50,041 nucleotides of DNA, from NCBI GenBank assembly GCA_009602725.1, contig WELB01000040.1, forward strand, positions 628,378 to 678,418. The letters are read 5' to 3'. Shown one piece after another: positions 23,772-33,599 of the stretch. A program made the position numbers and the translations under genes. Numbering within the stretch: the first letter of the stretch is position 1; each line of letters begins with the position of its first letter. Below the pieces are notes generated by a model. It worked only from the letters and a program-made list of their open reading frames with translations, was not told the DNA's origin and made no database searches. The DNA is from Spirogloea muscicola. Taxonomy: Eukaryota; Streptophyta; Zygnematophyceae; Spirogloeales; Spirogloeaceae.

Positions 23772-24235
23772 TTAGTAACCCCGTGTCAGCAGTAGGAAGT
23801 CAGATGAGCTGAGGGGAGGAAGAGCAACCCCGCAAGCCAGCAAGCCAGAGGCTGCTGCAAGGGCACGACCAGCGCGGCGATGCAAAGCAAGCGCTTGGGA
23901 ACGCTGTAGCGACATAGACAAACGCATACGGTAGCAGGACACAAGACCCAAAGGCACCGAGCCACCGGGAAGGGCTGCACCCTGTTCCCGGCGCCGCTGG
24001 TCAGCTTGAGATGCCAGCAGCGAAAGTAACGAGGACCACCGACCCCCGTAACACCCATGGATGTCCATGGCCAGGGGGTAAAAGGTATCACCCGCCGGGT
24101 GGTCCTTTGTACTTGTGCAACTTCTTCTGTTCGGCCACCTTCACGGCATAGCCGGTCTCAGAAGTTACGGGGCCCTTCGTCCGGAAGCTGTCGGTTAGGA
24201 CGACGTCCATGAGAAGCCGCTTGCCACCTCCCAGG
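23772..24235 (-). mobile_element. Non-LTR retrotransposon fragment (endonuclease region to C-terminus)
   Basis: Reading from 24235 downward: GKRLLMDVVLTDSF, then GYAVKVAEQKKLHKYK. After a frame change it reads DTFYPLAMDIHGCYGGRW, then YRMRLSMSLQRSQALALH and SSDFLLLTRGY at the end. These match the fragments at 31.7-32.5 kb and 42.2-43.2 kb. The DVV...K..KY pattern fits the restriction-like endonuclease (REL) domain that follows the reverse transcriptase in R2/R4-type elements. The copy is frameshifted and 5'-truncated, hence inactive. Confidence 0.7.
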
Positions 24236-24654
24236 GGGACGCCGAAAGGGGAGGGGAGGGCGGCCGCCCCCCGCGAAGGAGGCGGGAAGCCGGCGTGGGG
24301 GGTCGGCCCCCGTTAGCCTTGACGTTCGCCGTGACGCCAGCAGCCAGCCCGGCCCGCCCCCCTCCTCCGTCCTGGCCCGGCCCCCGCGCCCATAAGCTGC
24401 CCCGCCTGCAGCTTCCGGCCTCCCAGTCTTGCGCCTCCCAGCCCCTCTCCAGCCTTGCGCCCTGCCCAGCCTGCCGCTGCGCTCGCCTGCCTGCGCCTCC
24501 GCCGGCCTCTCCAGGGCTGCCCGTAACCCTTCTGGGACTCTCGTGCGGGAGCTGAGCTGCTGTGTGGCAGCATTGGGGACCCAGATGGCAGCTTACGCTT
24601 CTCGTCCTCTGTGCGCCTGGCTCTGGTAAGACGGACTCAGCCGCAACGAGCGCC

Positions 24655-26269
24655 ATGGCGACCCAGCTGCAGCAGGCCTTCTCGGTGAAGGGCAAGACCG
24701 CCCTCATCACGGGCGCTTCTTCCGGCCTCGGTTACCAGTTCGCGCTGCACTACCTGCGCGACGGCGCCAACGTTGTTGTGGCTGCCAGGCGCGCGGACCG
24801 CCTTAATGCTGTGAGCACATGACCCAAGCCCTCGCCGGTTGTTGCACCTGAGACTGATGTTGACGCTTGTCCCGTCGCACTCGCAATACGTAGTAGAGTT
24901 GTTGCTACGACTTGCAGTCGTTGAGGATGGGCGGTAGTGGCGCTGACGAAGTGGACAGATTCGTGTTGTTCGTTGCGACAGCTTGTTGAAGAAGCAGAGG
25001 CCATGAGGAAAGCCGACCCAACTGTCGGTCAAGCCAAAGCTCTGGTGCTGGACGTCGCAGCGGAAGAGGCTGAAATTGACCAGGCAGTTGCCAAAGCTTG
25101 GAGCAGCTTCGGCCGCGTCGACATTGTGGTCAACACCGCAGGTTAGAGGCCTTTCAGGCGTATCGCTGTGCCAGTCAGGCAATGAAGTTGCAGACCTGGG
25201 TTTGGGAACAAATTGACACGTCAAGCTTGCCTTCTTGGCGAACATATGCACAATTGAAAGCCAAGCTCAATGACAGCTGACTTGACAGTTACCATCTCGA
25301 ATTGCTCACGTCTGGTACTGGTACCTGTGCTTCTCTTACTTAGACCATTGTTGTAGTCTTGCAGGTGTGAGCGGGAAAAGCCCTCTTGTAGATGACACTG
25401 CTGAGAACTTTGACAGGATATTCCGCGTGAATGTAAGAGGCGCATGGCTGGTGACCAAAGCTGCTGCCCGCCTCATGGCGAAGGACAACTTGGGGGGCTC
25501 CATCATCTTCATCGGATCCTGCGTCGGTAACCAGCAAGGTGAGCTAAGTAGGCCAGGTCTTGAATCACTCAATCAATCAAAGGTTACCACTAATCTCTCG
25601 TAGTGGTAACACAGTGTACCACCATATCTAGCTGATAGCTCCTCAGCAGTAAGGAATTACTTCATACTGAACTGGAGTGCGTTGTGCTGGACAGCATTTG
25701 CGGTGGGTTGGGCCAACTACTCCGCCTCTAAAGCAACTCTGGCGCATTTGACTCTCAAGTGAGGCCCTCGCCTTTACCTAGCAGCTTCTAGAATGTGGGT
25801 CTCAAAAACAATGAGGCATTGCTAAGCATTGGCGCACAATGTTGACAGCTCGTGGTGTAGGTACAATACAGCACACTAGGCTAAGTAATGCTGCCAATGG
25901 TCCAGGATGCAGTCTGCTGGATCAGCGATTTGCTGGAAAATTGACGACGAACTTACTGCCTGCAGTCTTGCTTCCGAGCTGGGGCACCACAACATCCGCG
26001 TCAACACAATTGCCCCTGGGCTCTTCCCGACCGAGATGACTGCTGGCCTGCAAAAGCCACACATTGCAGCATGGTTTGAGAAGAACAATCCAGTAAATAG
26101 AATGGGAAATACGACAAAGGACTTGTATGGGCCACTGCTTCTGTTCTCTTCGGACGCTGGAGCCTACATTACAGGAACCACATTGATAGTGGACGGAGGC
26201 TTGATGTTGCTGTCGAAGAATTTCACAGAGGCACTTCATGTAAATGGCCAAACTGAAAATGGCCACTGA
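24655..26269 (+). CDS. Short-chain dehydrogenase/reductase, SDR paralogue 2
   Basis: Classical SDR oxidoreductase, close paralogue of the gene at 20.1-21.6 kb; substrate unknown. Exons: 24655-24810, 24982-25141, 25365-25538, 25695-25758, 25966-26269, all in phase (285 residues). Motifs are TGASSGLG, VVVAARRADR, IIFIGS and YSASK. The usual NNAG is NTAG here, at the exon 2/3 junction. Asn at that place helps organise the active site in classical SDRs, so activity may be altered. Exon 4 is 12 bases longer than in paralogue 1 because the acceptor lies further upstream, adding four residues (in AFAVGWANY). The C-terminus has a longer tail ending HVNGQTENGH. A shared promoter remnant (GCGCCCATAAGC) lies near 24386. 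Confidence 0.92.
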
Positions 26270-28209
26270 GGAAGCTGACAAAGGCCTTATGACAGATCAT
26301 GTACATAGCTTTACCTACTTTGTCAAATACTGTTGTAGCCCGGGTTAGCCGAGTCAATTACTATGTGTTTGGTCTGTGAGAGATAACGCTCTCAGTCGAA
26401 AATGTATTCGTGTGATTAGTGTGCAATATGGCATCAACATGGCTCTGATGTGCACAGGTGCAGGCCTCAACACGTCGTCAATTGTGACTCACAGTCTTGT
26501 TATGTACACTGGTACTTCTCACAACCACTTGAAATTGAGGAGCTCATGGTGTTTCCGTAAATGAGAATTTTGTTTTTTGCCAACACAAAGTATCTGAGTA
26601 AGATGCATAAACATCAGGCGCCACAGAAAGCACGCAAATTCAAAGCATTGATAAATTCAGTATCCTGTACTATAGCACTGCTTGTGCGAATTTTCGATGA
26701 TTCCATCTTAGAGGGATGCACTTGATTCGATCTATTTCTCTTTTATATCCTTGAGTCTATCTGTGAGACGTGCTGAAATATCCCATATTCAGTGGATGTA
26801 GCAACAGTACCACAGGTGTAATGTTGACCAAGTTTGAAGGCATTATGGCCTAAGCAGACAGCCACTTACTTCCCAGATTGAGGTGAATATAGCAACACTA
26901 CTACAGGTGTTATGGTGACCCCATTGAATGCATCATGGCCTAAGCAGACAAGCCACTTGCAGATTTTTGCACTTTCTTTGCAGCACCTGCCAACAATGAA
27001 TTGAAGGGGATAGATTACATGCTGGTATTAAGCGCTACCATGCCACAACCTTGCCTGCAACTGTTCAGACAGGCCAGCTACATCGTTGCTACTTTGGGCT
27101 AGTGTCCTTGCCAAAGTCTAGCGGCTGCTGATTCGGAAATACTTTTCGATGTGCAAAGATTCAGGCCTCTGCACGTCCACAAGCATGCCTCCAAGTCGTA
27201 CTCAGTACTTGGGTGCACACGATCTGATGAGACTGAGATCTCAAGAACTCAGGGTGGTGTCTGAAAAGAGAAAGAAATGGTCATGCCACAGAAGTCTCTA
27301 CCTGACATGCAGAACAGCATGTACACAAGTACACAGCTTTTACAACCTCAATGTCTTGTCATACACAATTAAGGTGTAACTTCTGGGACACTCCCGCATT
27401 GGAAGCGATTAACAGTGTGCAAAGAAAGTGGATACATAACTCAAGATGACTTTTTAGACTTGGTCAGCAAGACATACTGGAATCTGAGCCAAAGCCACAG
27501 CAACACTTGCACAAGAGTGGCGCCCACCACGTTTCTTATCTTGACACATGCGTAATCAGTGTCCTACTTGCAAATGTTCTGCTGCATCAAGAGTAACATG
27601 CAATGCACGAGCCTAACGCATGTGCAAATCTGAGCTGGAAAAAATGTAACCAAAGTGTGTAGCCAAGGTGCGCCTCAATGGACTGCGAACATGGAAAGTA
27701 CATGCTATTCTCCATTGAAGAGGCCACAAAATGTGAGTAGCATGCTAGGTATATCCTACTCTGAGCACAATCGATTCATTGTCCAGAGATAAAAGCAAAT
27801 GGCAATCAAGCATGGCTTTGGTCCGGAACTTCGTGACTGCTGTCTTTGAGGCTCACGTCCAATGCACCCATCTGACAGCACAGGTACCTACATAACCAGT
27901 AGCACGCCTTGGAATCAAGCTTGGCTGGCTGATTGGACTCGAGCCACATACTCTAGACATTCTCCAGTAACTGTAGCTAACAGCAACGTACTAATTGTAC
28001 CTCAAGGAGTAAGCTGACCACAAGATCGTCGCAGTCGGCCAGCAGCAGAGCAAAGGTAGTGGCCAAGACTTCCACTTCTCTTTCCGGTCAACTGCGGGAC
28101 ACGGAGATTCCAGGGCACAGGAGGGGCGCGGCCTCGCAGAAAAGGATGCTGTGTACTACCATGCCACAATATGTTTGCAATTTACAAGACAGGCCCAGCC
28201 ATAAGCATG
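26270..28209. other. Intergenic, no gene recognised
   Basis: Convergent 3' sides of SDR 2 and the BASS gene. Stops are frequent in all frames. It contains a diverged tandem duplication (listed separately). The motif CTACCATGCCACAA recurs at about 27037 and 28157. No RNA gene was seen. Confidence 0.5.
26792..26958 (+). repeat. Diverged direct duplication, two units of about 76 bases
   Basis: Unit 1 is 26792-26867 and unit 2 is 26883-26958. Both begin GTG.AT.TAGCAACA and end ATGGCCTAAGCAGACA(A)GCCACTT. The spacing is 15 bases. Confidence 0.7.
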
Positions 28210-30455
28210 CTAATCCAGGCGGATGTCCCTGTCACTGTCATACTGTCGCCAGATAACTGCCAAGGTGCTCCCCATCACATTCATGAGCACAGCTGATAGA
28301 GCTGCTGGGAGGGCCGTTTGTGGCGAGCTGAAGTGCTTCATAGCAAGGACAACACCCAACGACGAGTTCTGCATCCCAACCTGCATGAAACAGAGGGTAT
28401 GGTTTTGTTGGATAGAGATTACTGATAGTTCACTCGAGGTACTATTCTTATACCAGTTCTGACTGTTGCCATCAATCAGATTCGTGTGCTGCAAGGTGCA
28501 AACCATCAAGGATGAACAGGTGCACAGCTGGACTGTCTAACACAGAGAAGTATTGAAAATATGACATGCTAAGGTAGGCTGACGACCGCCCTCCATCACA
28601 CAGAAATGTTACCTCAACTGAGATGGCCCGTCTCTGGGGTTCCTTGACGCCAGCAATGCGTGAGACCAAGTATCTGCCCGAGAACAATACAAGAAGAGCA
28701 TCAGGCACTGCTGCTGATGAACACACGGGCTGTCACGTTGCTTTCAAGCAGCTGTCAAGCAGCAGCTCCTGACATCAAGAACTGGAGGCTCCAAGCTAAG
28801 CAAAATTATGTGGAGCCTACAAGTAGGTAGCTCATGAAGTGCCCTCATGTTGAAAGGGAGGTCGACAGAAGGTAATGCAAACCCAAGCATGAAGCCGAGG
28901 GAGTGGAGCAGGACGACAGCAGCCACCACCTTCCACACAAGGGCATAGGACGAGAGAGGCAATAGCTCGCTCGTGCCTCCAGCTATGGAGCCCAAGAAGG
29001 TTGGAACATTTGCGGAAAACACACTGCAGCAACGTCAAGGAAGGGAAGAGCCAAAGTCAGCGTCAGATATTTGACCAGCTCCAGTAGCATTGCAATCAAT
29101 GACCACCATAGGAATCACATTCGTGCTTTGGCTGGCTGCGTACCTGCTGGCGAGCAGGGATGAGATGAGCACCGCAGCCAGAGGGAGGAACGACGATAAC
29201 CTCGCAATGATGCGGGGAAAGAACGTTTGCAGGCAGGCTCCAATCACTACAGGCGCCACCACAACCTGCATTGAGAACACCAGATGGCCATATTCAACGG
29301 TAAAAGCCTTGCCAGATTGCCTCATCAAAAAGTAATGAAGCTGACACAGAAAATGCCGATGGTGCAGTAACCCTTTGGGCAGGGCAGGATACATAAAAAA
29401 ACCACGACCCTGCCACTGCTTCCAACCTGGAGGGTGCTGACAGCCAATGCAGCTGAGTCCACAGCAACAACAGCTCCGACGAGGTAGTATGTGAGAAGGG
29501 GCGTCATTACAACTGCTGCCATCGTGGTGATGGTAGTCATCACCACAGACAGGGGCACGTCCCCATTTGCGATGTATGTCACCTGCAGACGTCAAGACAG
29601 GAAACACGTTCAGCTTGAGCATCCATGGACCTGCAAGAAGCACTTCTGGAGCACTCCCTTGGGCATCAAGGGAGCCAATTAAGCCACTGGGTTGACAAGT
29701 TGTCAACCACATGAAGGTAAAGGACACCTCCACCTCTTGAGTACACTGCAACATAAAGGGCCGAGGTTATGTGCAAAGGTAATGAAAAGAGCTCAATGAG
29801 CGCCCCCTGCATTGAGAAATAACAAATGTGCAAGCCCTTCTACGCGTCTGAGAGGTTGGGGCCTGCAGCACTGACCACGTTGGAGGCGGTGCCGCCCGGG
29901 CAGCAGGCGAGCAGAATGAGGCCAGCCGTGAGGGTGGGCGGGAGGCTGAGGAGGTGGCTAGCAATGAGCCCAGAGAGCGGCATGAGGCCGTACTGCGCGG
30001 CAACGCCGAGTGCGAGCTGCAAAGCGAGGCGGCAGCCCCCCGCAAGAGCATCAGGGTGGTGCTGGCACACCGGCAAGGCGCCGGGAACTCGCTAGACAGT
30101 CGGGATGCGAGCTGAGGCCTAGGACGCGGCATCGGGAGCTCACGGCGAAGGGCCGGCGGAGGACGACGTCGGCGAGGTCGCTAAGGCGCAGCGTGGCGCC
30201 CATGGCCAGCATCACGGCGGCGAGCGCGAGGCTGTAGCTGCCGGGGCCCCGCGAGGTGAACCAGGCGAAGGCCTCGGGGCGCGCCAGCGCCAGAGCGCCG
30301 CCCAGCGCCACGTACAGCGGGTACAGCGCCGTCGCCGCCTGCAGAGCGCGCGCGCCAGCGCCGTCGCCAGTATCGACCGTCTCCGGCTGCCAATCTCCCA
30401 TGTCTCCTGCCGTTAGCGAGGACGTCTCCAGGGCCTCCTCGCGCCGGCTGGCCAT
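28210..30455 (-). CDS. BASS family sodium-dependent anion transporter, plastid type
   Basis: Bile acid:sodium symporter family membrane carrier; plant members sit in the plastid inner envelope and move organic anions such as pyruvate or 2-keto acids with Na+. Exons: 30144-30455, 29876-30061, 29427-29582, 29144-29265, 28883-29023, 28613-28673, 28210-28380, all in phase (382 residues). Motifs are LAAVMLAMGATL, then GLILLACCPGGTASNVVTY (the conserved Na+-binding region), GDVPLSVVMT, FMLGYLVSRIAG, and ISVEVGMQNSSLGVVLAMKHF. About nine hydrophobic helices. The frame is open upstream to an ATG at 30641, adding an Ala/Arg/Ser-rich stretch that could be a plastid transit peptide but includes Pro runs and one N. 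The substrate subtype (BASS1-6) cannot be decided. Confidence 0.9.
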
Positions 30456-30641
30456 GGCGACGCCGAGGCGGCCGCAGCTCCGCGCCGGCGCGGCGGCGGC
30501 GGGGGCCGCGGTCCAGCGCAGGCTCTGCAGCGCCGCNGGCGGCGGCGGCGTCGGCGGCGGCGGCGGCGGCGTCGGGGGGCCCGTCTGACCAGCGACTGGG
30601 AGCTCACTGCCGCTTCCAAGAGGCGGAGAAAGCGGCTGCAC
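30456..30641 (-). other. Possible N-terminal transit-peptide extension of the BASS gene
   Basis: In-frame extension of 62 codons without stop. It holds a polyproline run next to the unresolved base near 30537, then the low-acidity stretch RWTAAPAAAAPARSCGRLGV. The second half looks like a plastid targeting sequence. Whether translation starts at 30641 or 30455 cannot be told. Confidence 0.4.
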
Positions 30642-30929
30642 GTTAGATGAGCCGTGAAAGCCAGCGCCGGGCGCGGCAAAGAGAGTCCCCGTCGATCCCG
30701 AGCGGTCCTCGGTGGTCTCAAACGAGACGGGCCGGTTGTCACCCCGGCCGTTGCGGCGGAGACGACGGCGTGGTGGTGGCTGAGGCCTTCCTGTGAGCGG
30801 CCGGCGGCCGTCTCAAAGCGCGCGAGCAAGCGTGACGACGTGCCCTAACCTCCAGCGCTCCTCAAGGCGATGAGCATTCCGCCTCCAATTGGCAATCGAG
30901 TAGGTCTTCCAAAACGGGCCGACGCTTGT

Positions 30930-31080
30930 GAGGGGCCAGCCCTAGGCCCCGTAGGTGCCGGAAAAATAGGATTTCGTGTATTTGAAACAAACGAAGGCCA
31001 AATGGCCAAGTACAAAGGCAAAAAGAAAGCGCCAAAACCAGCAGTGGAGCTGGAACTTAGCGGCAAAGGCCAGCCCACTT
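30930..31080 (-). repeat. Dispersed repeat shared with 34.5 kb
   Basis: On the minus strand TGGCCATTTGGCCTTCGTTT and TTCAAATACACGAAAT match 34570-34617. Both copies also have GGGCTGG nearby. In this copy about 75 extra bases separate the two parts. The plus-strand ORF here (30870-31082) is therefore probably repeat sequence. Confidence 0.55.
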
Positions 31081-31364
31081 GATGACGGAGTATCTGCACG
31101 CAGCAGCGCGCTTACAGTCATAACCTTCTAGCTGGATTTTCACGGCCTTCGGCCCCTTAGGATGAGCTTACAGCTTCGTTCAACAGCCGTTACAGCCAGG
31201 AGCCGCCTCCAATGAGGTGCTTGTGTTAACAGATGAAGAACAATATATGTGCAAATGTGGGTGGACTACTGTATTCATGATTAGCGGTGCATCTGAATGC
31301 TTAAGCCCAAGCAGGGAGATGCGGCCTCCTGCACCACGGCGGTGGGGCTTTTGCCTCCGCTGAC

Positions 31365-31490
31365 AAGAGGTTACTGAGAGTTCGCTTACTGCTCTCTCAG
31401 TCCTTAGCACTCCGACTCCTTCAGACCTTGTCCATTCTTTTGGGCTGGCCTCTCCCAGCCACCAATTAATCTGGCCGCGCTTGCTCCGGA
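31365..31490 (+). repeat. Retroelement 3' end with stem-loop tail (type A)
   Basis: AGAGGTTACTGAGAGTTCGC, then CTTAGCACTCCGACTCCTTC, AGACCTTGTCCATTC, stem GGCTGG/CCAGCC (31443-31460), and ATCTGGCCGCGCTTGC. The same order occurs right after the coding piece at 32560-32670, so this is the severed 3' UTR of another copy. Confidence 0.75.
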
Positions 31491-31584
31491 CGACCTTCGG
31501 CTCTGGCTCTGGCCAGGGGACCCGCTTCCAGGAACCCCGTCTCTCTGACCTGAGGCTGCTTAGCAGGGATTACTGGGTGCTCCG

Positions 31585-31705
31585 TAGCTGCTTCGTTTCT
31601 TTTCTGTGCTTGTTGTTCTTCGTACTTCCCCTGGCCCCTTCTCGTCCTCTGTTCATTCCTTTTGGGCCGGCGTTTTCCAGCCCCTATCCTCAATGGGCGA
31701 GCCTT
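31585..31705 (+). repeat. Stem-loop tail (type B) abutting a coding fragment
   Basis: Same unit as 1352-1490, with GTACTTCCCCTGGCCCC, stem GGGCCGG/CCAGCCC (31664-31683, one mismatch) and CTATCCTCAATGGGCGAGCC. It is directly followed by a 5'-truncated retrotransposon coding fragment. Confidence 0.8.
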
Positions 31706-32560
31706 TCATCCGGGGGCGCGCGCGGCTGCTCTCGGCCTCCTCACCAGGGGCGGCAGCTTGGTTGTCTGCCCTGCCGATCCACGACGCGCTCCGGATGCCG
31801 GACGACGCGTTCCGCACGGCTGTGCACCGACAACTCGGCCTCCACCCACCCTGCCTAGGTGGAATACAGCAGTGCGAGTGCGGCGAGCGCAGCCCAGACG
31901 CGGCATCGTTGGCAGCTCATATGATCAAGTGCGCACTGGGCAGGGAGCGGACCGGCACACACGACCTGCTCCGGAACGTCATGTTCGGCGTTTTTGTCGA
32001 GGCCGATTACACGATGGCGCTCGAGAATTCCAGCATCATGCCTCTAAACGCTGGGACGGATGGCCGCCTCCACACCCGGTGCGCCGATCTCGTCGCCGGC
32101 GCGCTCGGCGGGGGGCCTCGGCTCATTGCCGACGTTGTCACGACTGACTGCTTTGAATCCAGGAACGCCAAACGCTCGTCGGAGGAGGCGGGCTACGCAG
32201 TCCGCCAAGCGGCGGGCGCAAAGGAACGGAAATACTCGGACCACCCTATGGGCGACGAGTTTGTCCCACTCGCCCGTCGACGTACATGGAGCCTTTGGCA
32301 CAAATTGGCTTGACCTGCTTCACCACCTTGCGCGGCGAGCAGTGGCCCGCCGCCACGGGCAGCAGGGCGAGCAGCCTGGCTTCAATGTCGCCGGGTCCCT
32401 CGCTCAGGTCTTCCGGATGCGCTTGGCCATCTCTTTGCAGCGGTCCCTTGCCTTCGCGGTTCACTTGCACGCAGGCCGCCCTTTGGCGGCGGCCACCAGC
32501 TTCCGTCAGGGCGACGTCTATCCGCCTGCTACTTAATCCGACTTGCATCTACTGACTAGA
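31706..32560 (+). mobile_element. Non-LTR retrotransposon C-terminal fragment with zinc knuckle and REL endonuclease
   Basis: Best copy of the family. It reads AAAWLSALPIHDALRMPDD and FRTAVHRQLGLHPP (post-RT region). Next is a C-x-C-x12-H-x3-C knuckle (CECGERSPDAASLAAHMIKC) and THDLLRNVMFG. The endonuclease-like part has CADLVAG, GGGPRLIADVVTTD, GYAVRQAAGAKERKYSDHP and GDEFVPLA. A frameshift near 32270 leads to VDVHGAFGTNWLDLLHHLAR and VFRMRLAISLQRSLAFAVHL. A premature stop follows PPAT. Knuckle plus D...D...K after the RT is the layout of REL-type (R2/R4-like) non-LTR elements, nicking DNA for target-primed reverse transcription. The RT core is absent (5' truncation), so the copy is dead. 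Confidence 0.8.
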
Positions 32561-32672
32561 GGTTACTGAGAATCCCCTTTGCTGCTGTCCTAGTACTTAG
32601 CACTCCGGCTCCTTCAGACCTTGTCCATTCCTTTGGACTGGCCTCTCCCGGCCCCCAGTCAATCTGGCCGCG
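32560..32672 (+). repeat. 3' UTR and stem-loop tail (type A) of the preceding fragment
   Basis: AGAGGTTACTGAGAATCCCC, CTTAGCACTCCGGCTCCTTC, AGACCTTGTCCATTC, a degraded stem near 32635-32655, then TCTGGCCGCGCTTTTC. It places the hairpin about 100 bases after the end of the coding region, in the element's 3' UTR. Confidence 0.75.
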
Positions 32673-32691
32673 CTTTTCTTCCGATAGTCCA

Positions 32692-33560
32692 TCAGCCACT
32701 GCATGGCAGGTCCCCACCATTTTGCTGCTTCTGAGATTGACCCTCAGCCACCTGCCTTCTTGCCTCTTCGTATATTACTACAGCCGCCATGTAGCGAGCT
32801 TGGGCCCGGAGGTTGGCCGTGCGCGCGAGGTGCGCGAACGGGACGGCCCGTGGCACCAGGGCGGGTGACCCGCAAGCAGCGCATCCCGGGCGGAGCGGAG
32901 AGCCGCCTGGAATGGCAATGTGTCGGTCTCCACGTCCGCTGCCGCCTGCTCCAGGAGGCGACCCCCATGCCGGATGAAAAGCTGGGCCACCGAAGCAACA
33001 ACCTGCGCCCAACTCCCCAGGTGTGCTGCCCGGCAGGCACGAGCCCGCGGACGGCAGCCCAGACCCCCGCGGCTCACAGGCAGGGAGGCCTGGTGAACTG
33101 CAGCCGGCGTCTCCAGGAAGGCCGGGTGTTGGACTAGGGCCAATGTGCTGGCCAGGACACCTGCATCAAAGGTTGCATAGGCGGCCTGCGCCGCCGGGAA
33201 GGGGGGGAGGGCTCGAGCCAGGTATAGGGGACGTTGGGCAATGCTGCGGGTCAGCATGGCGAGCGCCAGCTGCATATCGTGCAGCTCAGGGAGGCGGGCT
33301 GCAGCTTGCCGCGCAGCTGCTCGTCCACGAAGGCAGCTGAGCCCAATGGAACCCTGAGGAGTGTGAGGCCCCCGGCTGGTGTCTGACAGCCGGAGGGCAG
33401 GCGGAGGAGGGCTGGCAAGCCCTGTGGGGACCAAGCGCTACACTTCAACGCTCGGATGTCCAGGCCGATCTCCTGCAGCTGCTCCTCGAGGGTGGCGAAG
33501 GCAGCCAGGACCTCATCTGGTTGCCCGACCAGGGCCCGAAGGAGTCAGATTGAAGGGGAC
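32692..33560 (-). mobile_element. Non-LTR retrotransposon fragment (end of RT to post-RT region)
   Basis: Minus strand from 33560: DEVLAAFATLEEQLQEIGLD, IRALKCSAWSPQ, TLLRVPLGSAAFVDEQLRGK (the end of an RT core and its GxPhG-like step). A frame change leads to MQLALAMLTRSIAQRPLYL, ARALPP, YATFDAGVLASTLALV, SLPVSRGGLGCRPRA and HLGSWAQVV. The LP..RGGLG and GSWA patterns are typical of non-LTR reverse transcriptases. It lies upstream, in protein order, of the piece at 31706-32560, but on the opposite strand. Frameshifted and inactive. Confidence 0.75.
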
Positions 33561-33599
33561 GACATTTGAGCTCTCTATGCCCCTCGGACGCAATGTCAA

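Noticed and set aside
29035-29754. 239-codon minus-strand frame in the BASS gene
   Set aside because: It reads through introns 3 and 4. Only the part equal to exon 4 (29144-29265) matches the family.
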